A stretch of 64,000 nucleotides of DNA, from positions 62,001-126,000 of the forward strand of contig NZ_PJIN01000004.1 in NCBI RefSeq assembly GCF_002929705.1, written 5' to 3'. Positions 8,184-17,624 of this stretch are shown here, piece by piece. Below the pieces are notes generated by a model that saw only the letters and a list, made by a program, of their open reading frames with translations, searched no databases and was not told the DNA's origin. The stretch's first letter is position 1, and the number at the start of each line of letters is the position of its first letter. Origin of the DNA: Arthrobacter sp. N199823. Lineage in GTDB: Bacteria > Actinomycetota > Actinomycetes > Actinomycetales > Micrococcaceae. The translations under genes were made by a program, and so were the position numbers.

Positions 8184-9662
8184 CTAGTGCATTGAGCTTG
8201 TAGCCTTTGCAGTAGAGGACGCTGGCTCCAGGGACAAATCGGAGCTGGACTTGCCCATGAAAGCGGCAATGACCACGATGCCCAAGGCCACACAGCCGGC
8301 CACCATGAATCCATGGCTGAATCCGGTAGTCTGTGCAGTGATCGGATCCTCGCCAGCTGCTGCAGCCGCCAACGTTCCCGCAGACATGACGCCCACCAGC
8401 AGCGCTGTACCGGCCGCTCCACCCAACTGTTGGAGCGTGGACAGCAGTGCTGATCCGTGCGAATGCAGTGAATGCGGCAGCGGGTTCAGTCCGGCAGTGA
8501 AGGCGGGCGTGAAGATGAAAGCCAGTGCAACCGACATGACCAGGTGCATGCCGATGATCATGGCGAGGGGAGTGGTCTCGTTCAGCTGGGTGTAGCCGAA
8601 CAGGACGGCAGACAGCAGCAGACCACCGGGCATGAGCAGCGGGCGAGCGCCCACCTTGTCGAACAATTTGCCCACCCAAGGAGCCAGCACACCCATCAGT
8701 ATGCCGCCAGGGAGCATCACCAATCCGGTGGTGAGTACATCCAAGCCACGAACGTTTTGGAGGTACATGGGAAGGAGGATGATAACGCCGAACAGGGCCA
8801 ACATCGCCATGACCATCAAGGCTAGGGCGAGTGTGAACTGGCGCAATAGGAAGGGACGCATGTCCAAAAGAGCGCTGTCTGTGCGCTGGAGTCGCAGCTG
8901 CAGGATCACGAACGCAGCCAGCGAGACGAGCGATACGCCAAGTGCCACGAGGGCAATCAGGTGAGTGCCGGCGTCGGGCGATCCAATGCCACTCAAGCCG
9001 TAGACCAGACCACCGAAGGCGGGAATGGAGATCAGCAGTGAGGTTACCGAGAGCTTTGAGTGGCTCCGTTCCCCACCTGTTGGCAGGAGCCGTGAACCCA
9101 GGATCAGGGCTAGCACCGCTACGGGCAGCACCAGCAAGAAGATGAAGCGCCAGGATAGCGAATGCAAAATCAGTCCGGACAGCGTGGGCCCGATGGCCGG
9201 CGCTACCGAGATCACGATGGAGACGTTGCCCATGATGGCGCCCCTGCGGTGCGAAGGTACCAGATCCAAAATGGTGGTCATGAGAAGCGGCATCATGATA
9301 GCGGTTCCCGATGCTTGGATGACGCGCGCCACCAGCAACACCTCAAAACCGGGAGCTAATCCAGCGAGGAGTGTTCCCGCCGAGAACAGCCCCATGGCCA
9401 CCATGAAGACGGTGCGGATGGGCAGGCGGGTGAGGAGGTAGCCGGTGGTGGGAATAACTACTGCCATGGTCAGCATGAATGCCGTGGCGAGCCACTGGAT
9501 TGCAGACGCCGATACCTGGAATTTTTCCATCAGTTCGGTCAGTGCAACGTTCATGATGGTTTCGTTGAGGATCACAACGAAGGCTGAAACGAGAAGGACG
9601 CCGATGGTGGTGCGGTCCCTGGCTGAGAGCCGATCAGGCGCTTCAGCGGTGGAAAGTGACAT
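8184..9662 (-). CDS. MFS multidrug efflux transporter, DHA2 (14-helix, EmrB/QacA) family
   Basis: This 492-residue protein has about 14 hydrophobic segments. Marker stretches are the first helix FVVILNETIMNVALTELM, the motif-A-like loop GYLLTRLPIRTVFMVAMG, the motif-C antiporter region APAIGPTLSGLI with SLSWRFIFLL, and late helices typical of LmrB/EmrB exporters. It probably exports drugs by proton antiport; the substrate cannot be inferred. ATG 9662 follows AGGACCCACC. It is monocistronic and faces the DoxX-like gene over a 230-base region with TTTTCCCAG repeats at about 9807-9826, where a TetR- or MarR-type operator might lie, but no regulator is adjacent. Confidence 0.9.
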   Translation of the reverse strand: MSLSTAEAPDRLSARDRTTIGVLLVSAFVVILNETIMNVALTELMEKFQVSASAIQWLATAFMLTMAVVIPTTGYLLTRLPIRTVFMVAMGLFSAGTLLAGLAPGFEVLLVARVIQASGTAIMMPLLMTTILDLVPSHRRGAIMGNVSIVISVAPAIGPTLSGLILHSLSWRFIFLLVLPVAVLALILGSRLLPTGGERSHSKLSVTSLLISIPAFGGLVYGLSGIGSPDAGTHLIALVALGVSLVSLAAFVILQLRLQRTDSALLDMRPFLLRQFTLALALMVMAMLALFGVIILLPMYLQNVRGLDVLTTGLVMLPGGILMGVLAPWVGKLFDKVGARPLLMPGGLLLSAVLFGYTQLNETTPLAMIIGMHLVMSVALAFIFTPAFTAGLNPLPHSLHSHGSALLSTLQQLGGAAGTALLVGVMSAGTLAAAAAGEDPITAQTTGFSHGFMVAGCVALGIVVIAAFMGKSSSDLSLEPASSTAKATSSMH

Positions 9663-9891
9663 GGTGGGTCCTGGTCTATTTTGGTGCGGAAATGATGAGG
9701 GTGCCGTGATGGTTCAAGGCTAGATATCAGCATAAATCATCGGCTCACTGGGGTAAGCGCCAATGTAAAGGCATCTATTCCCATCTGTTCGCATCGATTC
9801 TCAGCTTTTCCCAGCTTTTCCCAGTTTCGCTTCAGCGGCATTGTTGAGTCCACCAGCTAGTGTTGTTCGAAAACCACCTGAGGAAGGCATG

Positions 9892-10290
9892 ATGAACGTA
9901 AACACCGTAAAAACATGGGCGTTGGCGGCACTCTTAGGCACTAGCGCCGTCAACCACGTGAAGAATCCTGCGTTTTACTACCCTGTGGTTCCGCCTTCAT
10001 TGTGCAGCGACAAGGGTGGAAAGCTCGGCGTCATGACACGCAAGCAGTGGGTTCTGGCGTCGGCCGTCCCGGAGGCGCTGGCAGTCGTTGGATTGCTGAT
10101 ACCGCGTACCCGCAACGTCACAGCCGTTGCCACAACGTTGATGTTTGTTGGATTCACCGCCGGCCACCTCACCGCGTTGCGGCGAGCATTCGGGCCGGAA
10201 GGAACAGCACAGACCAAGCGAATCCATGCCGTGAGGCTGCCGCTGCAGGTGCCGTTGATCGCCTGGGCATGGAGCGTTCGCAAGCCCTAA
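9892..10290 (+). CDS. DoxX-like family membrane protein
   Basis: This 132-residue protein has about four membrane helices. The pattern LGTSAVNHVKNPAFYYPVVP near the N-terminus, then a PEALAVVGLLIP helix and GFTAGHLTALRRA, is typical of DoxX-like proteins, small membrane proteins sometimes linked to thiol redox balance in actinobacteria. GAGGAAGG at 9880-9887 supports ATG 9892; the adjacent ATG 9889 is too close. Function in this organism is unknown. It is followed by a strong terminator. Confidence 0.75.
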   Translation: MNVNTVKTWALAALLGTSAVNHVKNPAFYYPVVPPSLCSDKGGKLGVMTRKQWVLASAVPEALAVVGLLIPRTRNVTAVATTLMFVGFTAGHLTALRRAFGPEGTAQTKRIHAVRLPLQVPLIAWAWSVRKP

Positions 10291-10336
10291 GCTCCTTTCT
10301 ATCACCGCGCGTCGATCACGTCCCACCTGAGCAGCG

Positions 10337-10378
10337 CAGCAGCCGGGCCCCCCTTCGGCTAAGGGGGCCCGGCTGCTG
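10337..10378. terminator. 16-bp perfect hairpin between convergent genes
   Basis: CAGCAGCCGGGCCCCC at 10337-10352 pairs perfectly with GGGGGCCCGGCTGCTG at 10363-10378 around a 10-base loop containing TTCG. No T-run follows. It separates the DoxX-like gene from the end of the GH20 gene. Confidence 0.7.
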
Positions 10379-10389
10379 TGTGCTCGTAC

Positions 10390-13191
10390 CTAGTGCTTGC
10401 TCAAGCGCCTTCTCGATCCGGCCACAATGACCAGACCGGCGAGAAGCGCAAGGAGCGCACCACCAATTATGAGCGTTGACTTAGCGCCAGTGCTGGCCAA
10501 GCCATCCTGATTGGTCCCGTGAGACGGTGTCGCGGACGACGCCGTTCCTTGCGTAGGAGCAGCACCGTTCGTGCTGTCCGTGGCTGGGTCTGTATCGGCC
10601 GGTCCTGTTGTGGTGGCCGAGTCGCTTGGAGCCGTCGTTGCCGACGGACTCGTGGGGTCCGTGGTTGGCGCCACCGTTGCCGGGGGCGTGGTGACGGGTG
10701 CGGACGTTTCCGGTGCCGCTTCCACGGCGATCATCAGGCTGGCGAAACCAGCCAAGGAACCATCGGCGAATTGAACACTCACCACGTACTCGCCAGCGGT
10801 GAGTCCTGTGGGGACAATCAAGGGAGCTTCACCTGCGGCGTTGCTTCGCACCCAGCCGTTGGTGCTGGTCGCTGAGAAGGCCGCAGTGGCGCCGTCGTGA
10901 ACTGCCAGCAGCAGCCAGGCGTTGGCCGGCAGGTTCTTCAGCGTGATGTACTCGCCGCCGTCGAACTCGGTGGCGGGAACTGCCAAGTCAACCGGTGATG
11001 TGGCTGGCAGTTGCGCCGGATCCACCAGCGCAGGCGCTGTTGCCGGAGCATCTGGAGCCGTTGTCCAGTTCACGCCGGTGGTCTTGAAGTGCGTCAAGTC
11101 CTGAAGTGCCATGCGTCCGCCAAGCTGACCCGCACGCTTGGTGAAGTCTGCGTAGTTGCGCTCACTTTGAGCAGACCAGCCCACTTCAGCCGTGGCGAGG
11201 CCACGAGGGTACTGGTATGTTTCCGTCTGTTCCATGCCACGGATCCATTCGCCCCACTGCACGGTTTCCACCCCGAGAATCCGGTCATCCATAACGCCGG
11301 GTAGGTAATTTTCGGGGTTCCAGTCGTAGTGAGTTTCCAAGGTGCAGGGTCCGCCGCAGGCCCACGTGCCGCCTGCGCTCTGGGAATTGTCCTGCTTCTG
11401 CGGGATGTAGGTCTTCTCGGCCGGGGAGAGGATGGCTTTGAGATTGTTCGCCAAGATCTTGGTAGCCGTACTTTGCCGGTTGCCGGCCCAGTACTGGACG
11501 ATGGAATCCTTGGGCAAGTTGGCCGAAGAGTATTCGTTCCAGCCAATGACCTGCTTATCCAAGTCATGAACCTGGTCAACGAAGGCATCCACCATGGTGA
11601 CGTACTTGTCATGCGGGGTTACATGGGACTCGTCCCCACCAATGTGCAGGTAGGGACCGGGGGTCATGGCCACCAGCTGTGTCAGGACCTCCTTGGTGAA
11701 CTCGTACGTTGCGGCGTTGTCAGCGTCAAACGTGGTGCCGCCAACGTTTCCTGATCCTTGGTGGGGCGGAGTGTCGGTCCCCGGCGCCGGCTTGGGCGCT
11801 GAGCCCGCCGAGTTGAGCTGGGGAATGGCGTGCAGTGCGGCGTTGGTGTGGCCGGGCATGTCAATTTCAGGGACAACCACCATGCCGTTCTCGCCGGCGT
11901 AGCTCACAATCTCTTGGTAATCAGCCTTGGTGTAGAAGCCCGTGTGGCCCAGTTCCGTGCCCTGCATGACGCCAGCATCGTTGTAGGTCATGGCGGTCTT
12001 GCCGGAGATGTCCGTCAAGTCCGTGTATTTGATTCCCGAGGGATTCGCTGCCGGCTGGTCCATGGCGATGCGCCAGCCCTGGTCATCGGTTAAGTGAAGG
12101 TGTAGGCGGTTGAACTTAAACTGTGCCGCGTTGTCGATGTGTTCCTTCATTTCATCAACGGTGTAGAAGGAGCGGGCCACATCGATCTGGATGCCGCGGT
12201 ACTCATAGCGGGGGTAGTCGCTGATGACCACGCCGTCCACGGTCCACGGTGTAGTGACCACTGCATCGGACTCGATCCACTGTGGAAACAGCTGGCGGAG
12301 GGTCTGGACACCATTCAAGGCACCGGTAGCCGTGTTGGCCTCCACCCGGACCCCCGCGGCGTCAGCCTGGAGAGCGTAGCTCTCTGCCTTGTCCTCGGAC
12401 AATCCCGGGGCAACAGTGACGGCAATATCATTCGCTATGGGAGTCCCGGACACCACGGGAAGGGCAAAGCCCGTGCTCTTGCGGGCTTTCTGGGCGAAGT
12501 ATGTTGCTGCCGCAACAGCATCGCCCGTGGCCACAATGCGGCTTGACGGAGTCAGCCGGAAAGTGCCGTCAGCGGTCTGGGCGACGGCAGATGGCAAGGG
12601 CACCAGCGCCGGATTGGCAGGCACGTCCTGAACGGCCTTGTCATAGATTTCAAACTCGGATATGGAATAGCCAAAGGTGGCCCACTGGGCGGCCAACACG
12701 GCACGGACGAACTTGACGTTACTGGCGCCAACCTTGATTTCATCCACGCGCGCGGGGCCGGTGGAACTGGTCATGACCTTGACGTCTGTCCACGTGGTGC
12801 CGTCGACGGAGGTCTGCAGTGTGTAGTTCCTGGCCGCCCCGGCCGGCCACTGGATCTTCACGTTGTCAACGGGGCCCGCAGTAGCCAGCTCAACCTGGAA
12901 CCAGCCAGCGTTTCCGGCGTTAGAGGACCACCTCGTGCCTACTTTTCCATCGATGGCGTTGGCCGCAACGTTGCCAGGGATCGCGGTTTCCACGTTGTGG
13001 GCCGTCGCCGTCCCCGTCAACGCCAGATTATTTGGCAGGGCCACGGGAGCCGGTGGCGGCACCACAATGGGTGCGGTCTGGGCCGGTGGGGCTGCCTGGG
13101 CTGTGAAGGCTGTTGGCAAAACTGCTGCGAACAGACCCAGCGCCGCAGCACAGGCGAGCCCGGCCGTCGTCGTTCTTCTTAGTGCTCTCAA
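10390..13191 (-). CDS. Wall-anchored GH20 beta-N-acetylhexosaminidase with F5/8 type C domain
   Basis: This 933-residue exported enzyme has a signal peptide (about 1-33, cut after AQA), a discoidin/F5/8C carbohydrate-binding domain (about 55-185, W and GN motifs), a GH20b-like domain (about 190-320) and a GH20 catalytic barrel with VVPEIDMPGH and the HIGGDESH Asp-Glu pair near residue 517. A C-terminal beta domain and a long Thr/Pro/Ser linker follow. It ends in LASTG, a hydrophobic helix and RRRLSKH, a LAxTG sorting signal. It should release terminal GlcNAc or GalNAc outside the cell. The only in-frame start is TTG 13191. It lies 56 bases after the sulfatase gene and is probably co-transcribed. 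Confidence 0.92.
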   Translation of the reverse strand: MRALRRTTTAGLACAAALGLFAAVLPTAFTAQAAPPAQTAPIVVPPPAPVALPNNLALTGTATAHNVETAIPGNVAANAIDGKVGTRWSSNAGNAGWFQVELATAGPVDNVKIQWPAGAARNYTLQTSVDGTTWTDVKVMTSSTGPARVDEIKVGASNVKFVRAVLAAQWATFGYSISEFEIYDKAVQDVPANPALVPLPSAVAQTADGTFRLTPSSRIVATGDAVAAATYFAQKARKSTGFALPVVSGTPIANDIAVTVAPGLSEDKAESYALQADAAGVRVEANTATGALNGVQTLRQLFPQWIESDAVVTTPWTVDGVVISDYPRYEYRGIQIDVARSFYTVDEMKEHIDNAAQFKFNRLHLHLTDDQGWRIAMDQPAANPSGIKYTDLTDISGKTAMTYNDAGVMQGTELGHTGFYTKADYQEIVSYAGENGMVVVPEIDMPGHTNAALHAIPQLNSAGSAPKPAPGTDTPPHQGSGNVGGTTFDADNAATYEFTKEVLTQLVAMTPGPYLHIGGDESHVTPHDKYVTMVDAFVDQVHDLDKQVIGWNEYSSANLPKDSIVQYWAGNRQSTATKILANNLKAILSPAEKTYIPQKQDNSQSAGGTWACGGPCTLETHYDWNPENYLPGVMDDRILGVETVQWGEWIRGMEQTETYQYPRGLATAEVGWSAQSERNYADFTKRAGQLGGRMALQDLTHFKTTGVNWTTAPDAPATAPALVDPAQLPATSPVDLAVPATEFDGGEYITLKNLPANAWLLLAVHDGATAAFSATSTNGWVRSNAAGEAPLIVPTGLTAGEYVVSVQFADGSLAGFASLMIAVEAAPETSAPVTTPPATVAPTTDPTSPSATTAPSDSATTTGPADTDPATDSTNGAAPTQGTASSATPSHGTNQDGLASTGAKSTLIIGGALLALLAGLVIVAGSRRRLSKH

Positions 13192-13247
13192 TCCATTACT
13201 CGCTTACTTCTCTTGGGACCGCAAGAGGCATCCGTATATGGGTGGGA

Positions 13248-14759
13248 CTAGGCAGTGATAAAACGTTCGACGGCGGTGGCCGGGCGGACCCGCTCGTGCT
13301 CGGGGATGTCGCCGGCGAAGGCCAGCCACTGGGCAAACTTGTCGCCGCGCTCCACGAGCTGCCGGTACATGGTCCGGCGCATGGTGCTGACCCGTTCGCG
13401 GTAGATCGGCACATTGATGACGTTGGTGAGCTCGTCCGGATCGGCGATCATGTCGTAGAACTCATCGATGCCTTCCGGGTTGGCAATGTATTTCACGTCC
13501 TTGTTACGGATCATTCGCTGGGCATAAGGGAAGTGGTGGCCGTGAAACTCGCACAGGATGTCCTCACGCCAGCCCTCAACATCCTCCCCGTGAGCCAAGG
13601 GGAGCAGGCTGCGGCCGTGGACACCCGATGCATCCGCCCCGGCAATCTCATGGAACGTGGCCGTGAAGTCCAGGAGGCTGATGAAGCGGTCCTCGCGCCG
13701 CTCCACCTCACCTGGCAGGGCAAGGATGGCCGGAATTCGGTAAATGTCTTCATACATGGCCGGCCCCTTGTCATTAAGCCGGTGGGCTCCGGTGAATTCG
13801 CCGTGATCAGCGGTGAACATAACTGCCGTGTTCTCCGTCAACCCCAATTCGTCCAGGACGTCCAGGATGCGGCCAATTTCGTGGTCGATCATGGACACGT
13901 AGCCCCAGTACACGGCCGTGAGCTTTTTCCACTCATCCACCGTGAAGCAGTCAGTTGACCAGTACTCCGCATAGGCCTGCTGGACCATGGGCTTGCCGTG
14001 GAAGGTCTCGGCAAAGGACCCTGGCAGTTCAATGGTGGAGGGGTCCACCATGTCGTACCACTGCTGGGGGATGAGGTACGGCAGGTGAGGGCCAAAGATG
14101 TGGCAGGAGAGGAAGAAGGGGGTGCTCTCATCCTTCAGCGCCCCCGCCGCGAACTCCCGAAGCTTGGCAATGGTTTGGTCTGCAAGGAAGGCCTCAAAGG
14201 TGGCCTCCGTTGGCTGATCGGTCACGCCGGCAATCAGGTGCCCCTGGCTGCCGTCTGCCCTGGTCGTGTAAACAGGGCTTGAGATCCGGAAGTCGGGGAA
14301 GTCGTTGGCCGCCAGCCAGTCCTCGTAGCCCGGATCGTCAAAGACGTTCAAGGCGCCGGGGAGGTGAATGCCCTCAAAGCCGTAGTGCTCAGGACCGCGG
14401 TCCTTGCCCACGTGCCACTTGCCCACGTGGCCGAGCCGGTACCCCTGCTCCTGTAGGGCGGCCGAAAAGGTTGGCAGTCCGTCGGGCAGTTCTTCCCGGT
14501 GGCCAGAGTTCCATTCGTAGTTGGCAAGCAGTCCGTGTTCAAACGGCTGCAGGCCTGTGAGCAGGCTGGCGCGCGCAGGTGTACAAATGGCCGTGGGCGT
14601 ATAAGCCCGGTCAAAGGTGGTGCCGCGTTCAGCCAGCCTGTCGAGGTTGGGTGTGTGTAAGGAGGTATTGCCGTAGCAACCAAGCGTGTCGATGCGCTGC
14701 TGGTCAGTCATGAGGAACAGCATGTTCTGACGCTTGGGGGAGTTGTTCGACGTCGACAT
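13248..14759 (-). CDS. Cytoplasmic type I sulfatase (formylglycine sulfatase family)
   Basis: This 503-residue alkaline-phosphatase-fold hydrolase has the metal-binding N-terminus NMLFLMTDQQRIDTLGCYG and the CxPxR maturation motif CTPAR with Cys59, which must be converted to formylglycine. It also has LGHVGKWHVG and the second metal site FTADHGEFTGAHRL. It hydrolyses sulfate esters to alcohol and sulfate. There is no signal peptide, so it acts on imported substrate, in keeping with the ABC importer genes directly upstream (6-base gap). The required formylglycine-generating enzyme is not in the window. The exact substrate (aryl, choline or sugar sulfate) is not determinable. Confidence 0.9.
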   Translation of the reverse strand: MSTSNNSPKRQNMLFLMTDQQRIDTLGCYGNTSLHTPNLDRLAERGTTFDRAYTPTAICTPARASLLTGLQPFEHGLLANYEWNSGHREELPDGLPTFSAALQEQGYRLGHVGKWHVGKDRGPEHYGFEGIHLPGALNVFDDPGYEDWLAANDFPDFRISSPVYTTRADGSQGHLIAGVTDQPTEATFEAFLADQTIAKLREFAAGALKDESTPFFLSCHIFGPHLPYLIPQQWYDMVDPSTIELPGSFAETFHGKPMVQQAYAEYWSTDCFTVDEWKKLTAVYWGYVSMIDHEIGRILDVLDELGLTENTAVMFTADHGEFTGAHRLNDKGPAMYEDIYRIPAILALPGEVERREDRFISLLDFTATFHEIAGADASGVHGRSLLPLAHGEDVEGWREDILCEFHGHHFPYAQRMIRNKDVKYIANPEGIDEFYDMIADPDELTNVINVPIYRERVSTMRRTMYRQLVERGDKFAQWLAFAGDIPEHERVRPATAVERFITA

Positions 14760-14765
14760 GGATAC

Positions 14766-15788
14766 TTATACCGTGGGAGTGCTGACGAACAGCTCGGAGT
14801 TGTAGAACGTCTTGGGATCGGCGATGGCCTTGATCTTCTCGTCCTTCTTGAACTGCTCTTGCAGGCCGTTGAGCCATGTGTAGACGGTTCCTTCAGAGGA
14901 CAGCGTGTCCAGTTCCTTCGAGGTGAACAACTTGGCGACGCTGGCCTGAGCTGCCATATCCTCCTCTTTGAGTTTGAGGAACTTGGCGGTCAGGGCAATG
15001 GTGGTGTCCTGGTTGGCGTGGCGGTAGTCATTGGCGCTCTTGACGACGGAGATGAAACCCGTAGCGAGGGCCTTGTCCTTCGCGGCGCGTCCCGGAGAGG
15101 CCACAAATGTGGAGGGGAAGGTGAGGGTATCGATGAAGTCTTCGTTGGAGAAGAGCTCCACTAGTTCCGGCTGCCCCTTCTTGGCGCTGTCAATAAGCGG
15201 GTACCAGAGGGCGGCGCCGTCGATCTGTCCTGCCGCGAAAGCAGCAACGATTGCCGGCGGTTCCATGGCTGTGACCTCGAAGTCCTCACGGGTGAGACCT
15301 TCCTTGGCCAAAGCCAAGCTGAAGAGCTGATCTCCGGAGGTGCCTGTGGGAACGGCTACCTTCTTCCCCTTGAGCTCGGCCAGGGTCTTGATGCCGGGCT
15401 GGGCGATGATGCGGTCGGCGTTTGAAACGGAGTTCACGGCCCAGATCTCTGCCTTTCCGGAAGCGGGCAGCCACAGGGCGCCGGAACCGATGTAGACAAC
15501 ATCAACGTTGTTGGTGCCCAGTGCCTGGATAGCCAAGGGGCCATTGGTGAAAGGCAGGTACTTGGGCTTCAAACCAGCCTTGGCCCAGTACCCTTCTTGA
15601 TCGGCAACTGCCATCAGCGCTGCGCCGTTGTAGTCGGCAATGTAGCCAACGTTGATGTCAAGGAGGTCCTTGGCGGCACCTGCGGAGCCGACGTCCTCGG
15701 TCTTTGCGCCGCAGGCGGCCAAAAGTGAGATGGCTGCTGCGCCCAGGGAAAGCTGGAGCACATTTCGGCGTGAAAAGTTGGTGGTCAT
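14766..15788 (-). CDS. ABC transporter substrate-binding lipoprotein (NitT/TauT/SsuA type)
   Basis: In this 340-residue protein the N-terminus has both twin arginines (FSRRNVLQLSLG) and a lipobox (LLAAC), so it is likely a Tat-exported lipoprotein. The rest matches the NMT1/SsuA/TauA fold: INVGYIADYNGAALMAVADQ, the GLKPKYLPF region, GIKTLAELKGKKVAVPTGTS and AAFAAGQIDGAALW. Family members bind sulfonates, sulfate esters, taurine, nitrate or thiamine precursors. ATG 15788 follows GGAGAAATC; the longer frame to 15842 covers the repeat-rich leader and is rejected. Next to the sulfatase, the ligand is probably a sulfate ester. Confidence 0.9.
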   Translation of the reverse strand: MTTNFSRRNVLQLSLGAAAISLLAACGAKTEDVGSAGAAKDLLDINVGYIADYNGAALMAVADQEGYWAKAGLKPKYLPFTNGPLAIQALGTNNVDVVYIGSGALWLPASGKAEIWAVNSVSNADRIIAQPGIKTLAELKGKKVAVPTGTSGDQLFSLALAKEGLTREDFEVTAMEPPAIVAAFAAGQIDGAALWYPLIDSAKKGQPELVELFSNEDFIDTLTFPSTFVASPGRAAKDKALATGFISVVKSANDYRHANQDTTIALTAKFLKLKEEDMAAQASVAKLFTSKELDTLSSEGTVYTWLNGLQEQFKKDEKIKAIADPKTFYNSELFVSTPTV

Positions 15789-15814
15789 GATTTCTCCTAC
15801 AAGAGTCTGGCCCA

Positions 15815-15867
15815 GATTTGGGCAATGATTTGGGCAGTGCATACGAAGTGAAGCAGTGCATACGAAG
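15815..15867. repeat. Two nested pairs of short direct repeats in the leader of the binding-protein gene
   Basis: GATTTGGGCA occurs at 15815-15824 and 15827-15836. GCAGTGCATACGAAG occurs at 15834-15848 and 15853-15867. They lie 27-79 bases before the start of the binding-protein gene. They may be operator half-sites or the product of local duplication. Confidence 0.6.
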
Positions 15868-15935
15868 GGAATTGGTACAAGTGGGGCGGCGCAAAGGCAG
15901 TCCCCCTAAGGGGCTACCGCTAGAAGTAAGGCGTT

Positions 15936-16733
15936 CTACTGGTGAGCTTCGGCAACGCCGGGCTGGTGGTAGACCGCTTCCCAGACCTGCGTCCGGAGAT
16001 GGGCGAACTCATCCGAGAGCCGGATTTCTTCGGTCCGCGGGTAGGGCAGGTCAATTTTGATTTCCTTGAAAATGCGTCCTGGCCTTGCGGCCATAACGAT
16101 CACACGGGAAGCGAGGAAGACCGATTCGTCAACGTCGTGCGTGACAAACATGACCGTGCGCCGTTCCTTTGTCCACGTCTGGAGCAGCTGCTCTTGCATG
16201 TGGACTCGGGTCAGGGCATCAAGGGCACCAAAGGGCTCATCCATGAGCAGAATCTCTGGATTGACGGCGTAGGCGCGCGCAATGGCGCAACGCTGCTTCA
16301 TGCCACCGGAGAGCTCTTTGGGAAGGGCTTCAGCGAAACGGGTGAGTCCCACCAGTTCAAGGTAATGATCAACTATCTCGCGGCGTTCCTTGGCCGGGAT
16401 CTTCTTCAGCTCGAGACCGAACTCAACGTTCTTGCGAACGGTGAGCCACGGGAAGAGCGCGTATTGCTGGAAGATGACCCCTGTGCGAGTACTGGGGCCG
16501 TCAACTTCCCGGTCATCGACCATGACGCGGCCGCTGGTGGGGTCAAGGAGCCCAGCGGCGGCGTTGAGCATGGTTGATTTACCGCAGCCGGAGGGGCCCA
16601 CCACGGTAACAAATTCGCCGTCGGCAATGTCAAGGTTAACACCGTCCAATGCGGTGAAAGTGTTGCCGCTGAGTGTAAATTCCTGGCGCAAGTCCTCAAA
16701 GCGGATCATGGCCTTTTGTGTTGGCGTTGTCAT
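15936..16733 (-). CDS. ABC transporter ATP-binding protein (SsuB/TauB type)
   Basis: This 265-residue nucleotide-binding subunit has Walker A GPSGCGKST (46-54), a Q-loop in FQQYALFPWLTV, the signature LSGGMKQRCAIARA, Walker B ILLMDEPFGALD and the H-loop MFVTHDVDESVFLA. The DALTRVHMQEQLLQTW stretch is typical of the NitT/TauT importer group. It pairs with the permease 9 bases upstream and with the binding lipoprotein downstream, energising uptake at the cytoplasmic membrane. The 147-base gap before the binding-protein gene is long for an operon and contains short direct repeats and a small hairpin, so the two parts may be expressed at different levels. Confidence 0.93.
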   Translation of the reverse strand: MTTPTQKAMIRFEDLRQEFTLSGNTFTALDGVNLDIADGEFVTVVGPSGCGKSTMLNAAAGLLDPTSGRVMVDDREVDGPSTRTGVIFQQYALFPWLTVRKNVEFGLELKKIPAKERREIVDHYLELVGLTRFAEALPKELSGGMKQRCAIARAYAVNPEILLMDEPFGALDALTRVHMQEQLLQTWTKERRTVMFVTHDVDESVFLASRVIVMAARPGRIFKEIKIDLPYPRTEEIRLSDEFAHLRTQVWEAVYHQPGVAEAHQ

Positions 16734-16742
16734 GGTTGCTCC

Positions 16743-17624
16743 TTAGCGGCGTTCTTGCCAGCGGGTCAGGTGGGCTTCAATCATCAGCAAGAGACGGTCC
16801 ATCAGGAGGCCCAAGACACCGATAACCAACACATTCACCAGGATGGTGGGCATGTCGTAGAACTGCTGTGCTTGCTGCATACGCATGCCCAAACCGTTGG
16901 GAGCGGCAAGGAGCTCAGCGGCCACAACCGTGGCCCAGCCGGCGCCAAGGCCAATGCGCATGCCCACCAGAATGAAGGGTGAGGATGCCGGGACCACAAC
17001 ACGGCGGAAGATGACCAAGCTATTGGCGCCCAAGACGCGAGCTGCGTTGATGAGGGTCTTGTCAACGCTCACCACGCCTTGGTATGTGGAGATAACGCAC
17101 GAGAGGAATGCGGCGAGGAAGATGACGAAGATCTTTGGCGTTTCACCAATACCCATGGTGACCATAACAAGTGGCAGCAGAGCCAGCGGGGGAATGGTTC
17201 GGAAGAATTGCACCCACGGCTCAATGATGGCGCGGCCCACTTGGTACCAGCCCATGAGGAACCCAATGGGAATAGCCAAGAGGCTGCCCAGCAAGAAGCC
17301 GCTGAGCACACGGGCAAGAGAAGCACCAGTATCCTCCGCGAGAGTTCCGTCGGCGAGCAGCTCGCCACCACGAACCAGAACCTCAACGGGGCCGGGTAGT
17401 CCTACAAGTCCGGCAGCGGATACAGCCGCCCACCCAGCCACTCCGGCCGCTACTGAGGCGACGTTGATAGCGAGCAATGCCTTCCGGCTAAGCTTGCGCC
17501 CGCTTGGTTTGCCGGACTTCTTGCTTAGTGCCGACGAGCCTGTTTGTAACGCGTCTTTACGCGTCGGTATGCCGCCGGCGGCAGGGGGAATTTTGTTCTG
17601 GACGATGGATTCTTTTGGGGCCAT
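16743..17624 (-). CDS. ABC transporter permease (SsuC/TauC type)
   Basis: This 293-residue permease has about six membrane helices after a 55-residue basic, Ser/Lys-rich cytoplasmic tail. The EAA-loop region is [20 protein letters not shown], followed by [20 protein letters not shown], and [20 protein letters not shown] is typical of sulfonate/nitrate permeases. It is the first gene of the importer-sulfatase-hexosaminidase block. No SD precedes ATG 17624; a promoter-like TTGACA-17-TAAGTT ends 6 bases upstream, which suggests a leaderless transcript. Confidence 0.92.
   Translation of the reverse strand: MAPKESIVQNKIPPAAGGIPTRKDALQTGSSALSKKSGKPSGRKLSRKALLAINVASVAAGVAGWAAVSAAGLVGLPGPVEVLVRGGELLADGTLAEDTGASLARVLSGFLLGSLLAIPIGFLMGWYQVGRAIIEPWVQFFRTIPPLALLPLVMVTMGIGETPKIFVIFLAAFLSCVISTYQGVVSVDKTLINAARVLGANSLVIFRRVVVPASSPFILVGMRIGLGAGWATVVAAELLAAPNGLGMRMQQAQQFYDMPTILVNVLVIGVLGLLMDRLLLMIEAHLTRWQERR

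Noticed and set aside
10519-12743. Several long antisense frames within the GH20 gene
   Set aside because: They mirror the high-GC codon bias of the real gene and match no protein family.
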